Part shown: positions 35,276 through 36,843 of the stretch, one piece after another
How the letters are laid out: every line of letters begins with the position of its first letter
Position numbering within the stretch: the stretch's first letter is position 1
From: Candidatus Omnitrophota bacterium
GTDB taxonomy: Bacteria > Omnitrophota > Gorgyraeia > B26-G9
DNA length: 36,843 nucleotides
Assembly: GCA_022013205.1 (NCBI GenBank)
Contig: JAKLQT010000244.1
Location: forward strand, 1 to 36,843
Direction of reading: 5' to 3'
Position numbers and translations under genes: made by a program
Notes under the pieces: model-generated
Told to the model about the DNA's origin: nothing
Databases searched by the model: none
Seen by the model: the letters and a program-made list of their open reading frames with translations, nothing else

Positions 35276-36619
35276 TCATCTGCCGTCCTGACAAATATAC
35301 ATAGATTTTTTCTTGTGCAAACTCTTCTGAAACTCTAATAACTTTTGATTCCGCTCTTTTTTTACAGGCTGCGGAACGTCATCCGCCAATCCCGCGGCCT
35401 TTGTGCGCGGCCGCGGCGAGTATTTGAAGATATAGGCGGCGCTAAACTCCACCTCTTTCATCAAATCAAACGTATCCTGAAAATCCGCTTCCGTCTCTCC
35501 CGGAAACCCGACCAGCACATCCGTGGTCAGCCTCAAGCCCGGGATAATCTCCTTTGCCTTTTTCACCAGCTTTATATAATGCTCCCGCGTATAGCCGCGG
35601 TTCATCAACTTCAATATCCTATCCGAACCTGACTGTACCGGCAGGTGCAAAAACTTCTTACACCTCGGCAATTCCCGCATCACCCGGAACAGCTCTTCCG
35701 AGGCGTCCTTTGGATGCGAAGTAACAAAATCAAACTTCTCCAATCCTTCAACCTCATTCACCATCTTTAACAAATCAATAAAATCTATTTTTTTTCTACC
35801 ATGAGCCATGAGCCATGAGCTATGAGCTGTATAGCTATTTACATTCTGCCCCAACAGCGTAACCTCTTTTACTCCCTTTCTCACCAACCCCTCTATCTCC
35901 CTGATTATCTCATGCGCCGGACGGCTTCTTTCCCTGCCCCTGACATAAGGCACTATGCAGTAAGAGCAGAAATTATCGCACCCCTCCATAATAATCACAT
36001 TCGCGTGATTTTTATCTGCAACATAATCGGTATCATACACCGCGTCTATACGCTGCTTCCTGCCTACAGCCATCTGCGGGATATGCCGCTTAAAAAACTC
36101 ATCCAGCACATCCGCGATACTCCCGATATCATTCGGCCCCACGACAACATCCACCAGCGCTGACTTCGCGAACGCCGCCTTTTTGTAATTCTCCGCCATA
36201 CAGCCCAGAAGTCCAATAACCGGACTTCTGGCTACAGGCTCCAGGCTGCAAGCTCCATGCTTTTTCCTGCGGCCTGCGGCCTGCGGCTTGAAGCATCGGC
36301 CGTAGCAGCCGATCTCGCTCCACACCTTATCCTCCGCATGCTGCCGCACCGAACAGGTATTAAACAGCACGATATCCGCGGACTCAATATTCTCCGCCAA
36401 CTGATAACCGGCCTTCAGCAAAACCCCAGCCACCAGCTCGCTGTCGCGGGTATTCATCTGACAACCGAAAGTCTTAATAAAGACTTTCGGTTGTCGTGTC
36501 CGCGGCGCGTTGAGGACAATCCCGCAGGGATTTTCATCAACATGCTCGCGCAAGGACCTGACACTATTTTTATTATGCTTACTGTTATCTTCTTCCATTT
36601 TTCTTAATGAACACATCAT
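35276..36619 (-). CDS. miaB: tRNA-2-methylthio-N6-dimethylallyladenosine synthase-like, with repeat-derived insertions and no visible TRAM domain, 447 aa
   Basis: VFIKTFGCQMNTRDSE; LFNTCSVRQHAEDK; GLLGCMAE; MEGCDNFCSYCIVPYVRGRERSR; EVTLLGQNVNSY; LHLPVQSGSDRILKLMNRGYTREHY; ends EFQKSLHKKKSMYICQDGR*. Confidence 0.93.
   Translation of the reverse strand: MMCSLRKMEEDNSKHNKNSVRSLREHVDENPCGIVLNAPRTRQPKVFIKTFGCQMNTRDSELVAGVLLKAGYQLAENIESADIVLFNTCSVRQHAEDKVWSEIGCYGRCFKPQAAGRRKKHGACSLEPVARSPVIGLLGCMAENYKKAAFAKSALVDVVVGPNDIGSIADVLDEFFKRHIPQMAVGRKQRIDAVYDTDYVADKNHANVIIMEGCDNFCSYCIVPYVRGRERSRPAHEIIREIEGLVRKGVKEVTLLGQNVNSYTAHSSWLMAHGRKKIDFIDLLKMVNEVEGLEKFDFVTSHPKDASEELFRVMRELPRCKKFLHLPVQSGSDRILKLMNRGYTREHYIKLVKKAKEIIPGLRLTTDVLVGFPGETEADFQDTFDLMKEVEFSAAYIFKYSPRPRTKAAGLADDVPQPVKKERNQKLLEFQKSLHKKKSMYICQDGR
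35801..35830. repeat. Heptamer repeats inside miaB (GCTCATA/GCTCATG units on the coding strand)
   Basis: Plus strand ccatgagccatgagccatgagctatgagctg; encodes TAHSSWLMAHG. Confidence 0.85.
36460..36495. repeat. 16-bp perfect inverted repeat with 4-nt loop inside miaB
   Basis: gacaaccgaaagtctt-aata-aagactttcggttgtc; coding strand encodes QPKVFIKTFGC. Confidence 0.9.
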
Positions 36620-36649
36620 TTATGGAGCAAAACGACATAAATGATGTGT
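36611..36649. repeat. 14-bp perfect inverted repeat spanning the annotated miaB start
   Basis: acacatcatttatg-11 nt-cataaatgatgtgt. Confidence 0.85.
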
Positions 36650-36703
36650 GTGAATTAACTATACCTTCACAAAATATTATCTAAATACATACATCACTTA
36701 GAG

Positions 36704-36843
36704 GTAAGCGTCCTTAGAATACAGGTAACTTTTATTTGACTTTGGCACGTAATTGCTGCCAGTTATCCGGCAGCAGGCTTTCCAGTTGACTCATCCTGCA
36801 ATCATTTATACGTTCCAGCACATCAGTCAAATATTCCCACGTA
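36704..36843 (-). mobile_element. IS66-family element end with C-terminal fragment of the transposase
   Basis: Minus-strand frame 36842-36732 reads TWEYLTDVLERINDCRMSQLESLLPDNWQQLRAKVK* (IS66 TnpC C-terminus-like); gtaagcgtccttagaatac at 36704 fits an IS66-type GTAA terminal end. Confidence 0.72.

Overview
The window is a bacterial chromosome segment flanked by mobile-element debris: a degenerate IS110-type transposase on the left and the C-terminal end of an IS66-type transposase on the right. The lineage looks like Omnitrophota/OP3, but that is an impression from protein style only. Housekeeping content: a surA-like/pdxA/rsmA cluster behind a strikingly short mfd-like gene; miaB, a SPOR-domain gene and miaA; two glycosyltransferases; a set of exported TPR proteins with a transglutaminase-like protein; and a HicBA toxin-antitoxin pair. 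The most interesting content lies between about 14.8 and 35.2 kb. It is a set of otherwise unrelated proteins (112, about 370 with one frameshift, 469, 969, 1351 and 1852 aa, plus decayed members). Most share (i) an N-terminal hydrophobic leader ending in an Asp/Trp motif (AF[LM]x[LM]DxxW.G-like), (ii) a following L[ASN]Px[VL][QEN][IM]-like motif, and (iii) a C-terminal pentapeptide [ILF]-x-[QS]-[AS]-[IV]-COOH (IEQAI, IGQAI, FEQAI, IAQSI, IESAV, LRSAI). Five of these genes also have a matching promoter, TTG[CT][AG][AG]-17 bp-TATA[ACT]T, often with ATGG before the -10. This looks like an undescribed two-ended protein targeting or processing system with its own promoter class. One member is a B12-binding radical SAM protein and another carries an internal Tat-type SRRDFLLG motif downstream of the leader. 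Heptamer (AGCYATS-like) repeats occur between genes and in frame inside miaB. All claims come from reading the sequence; no searches were run.
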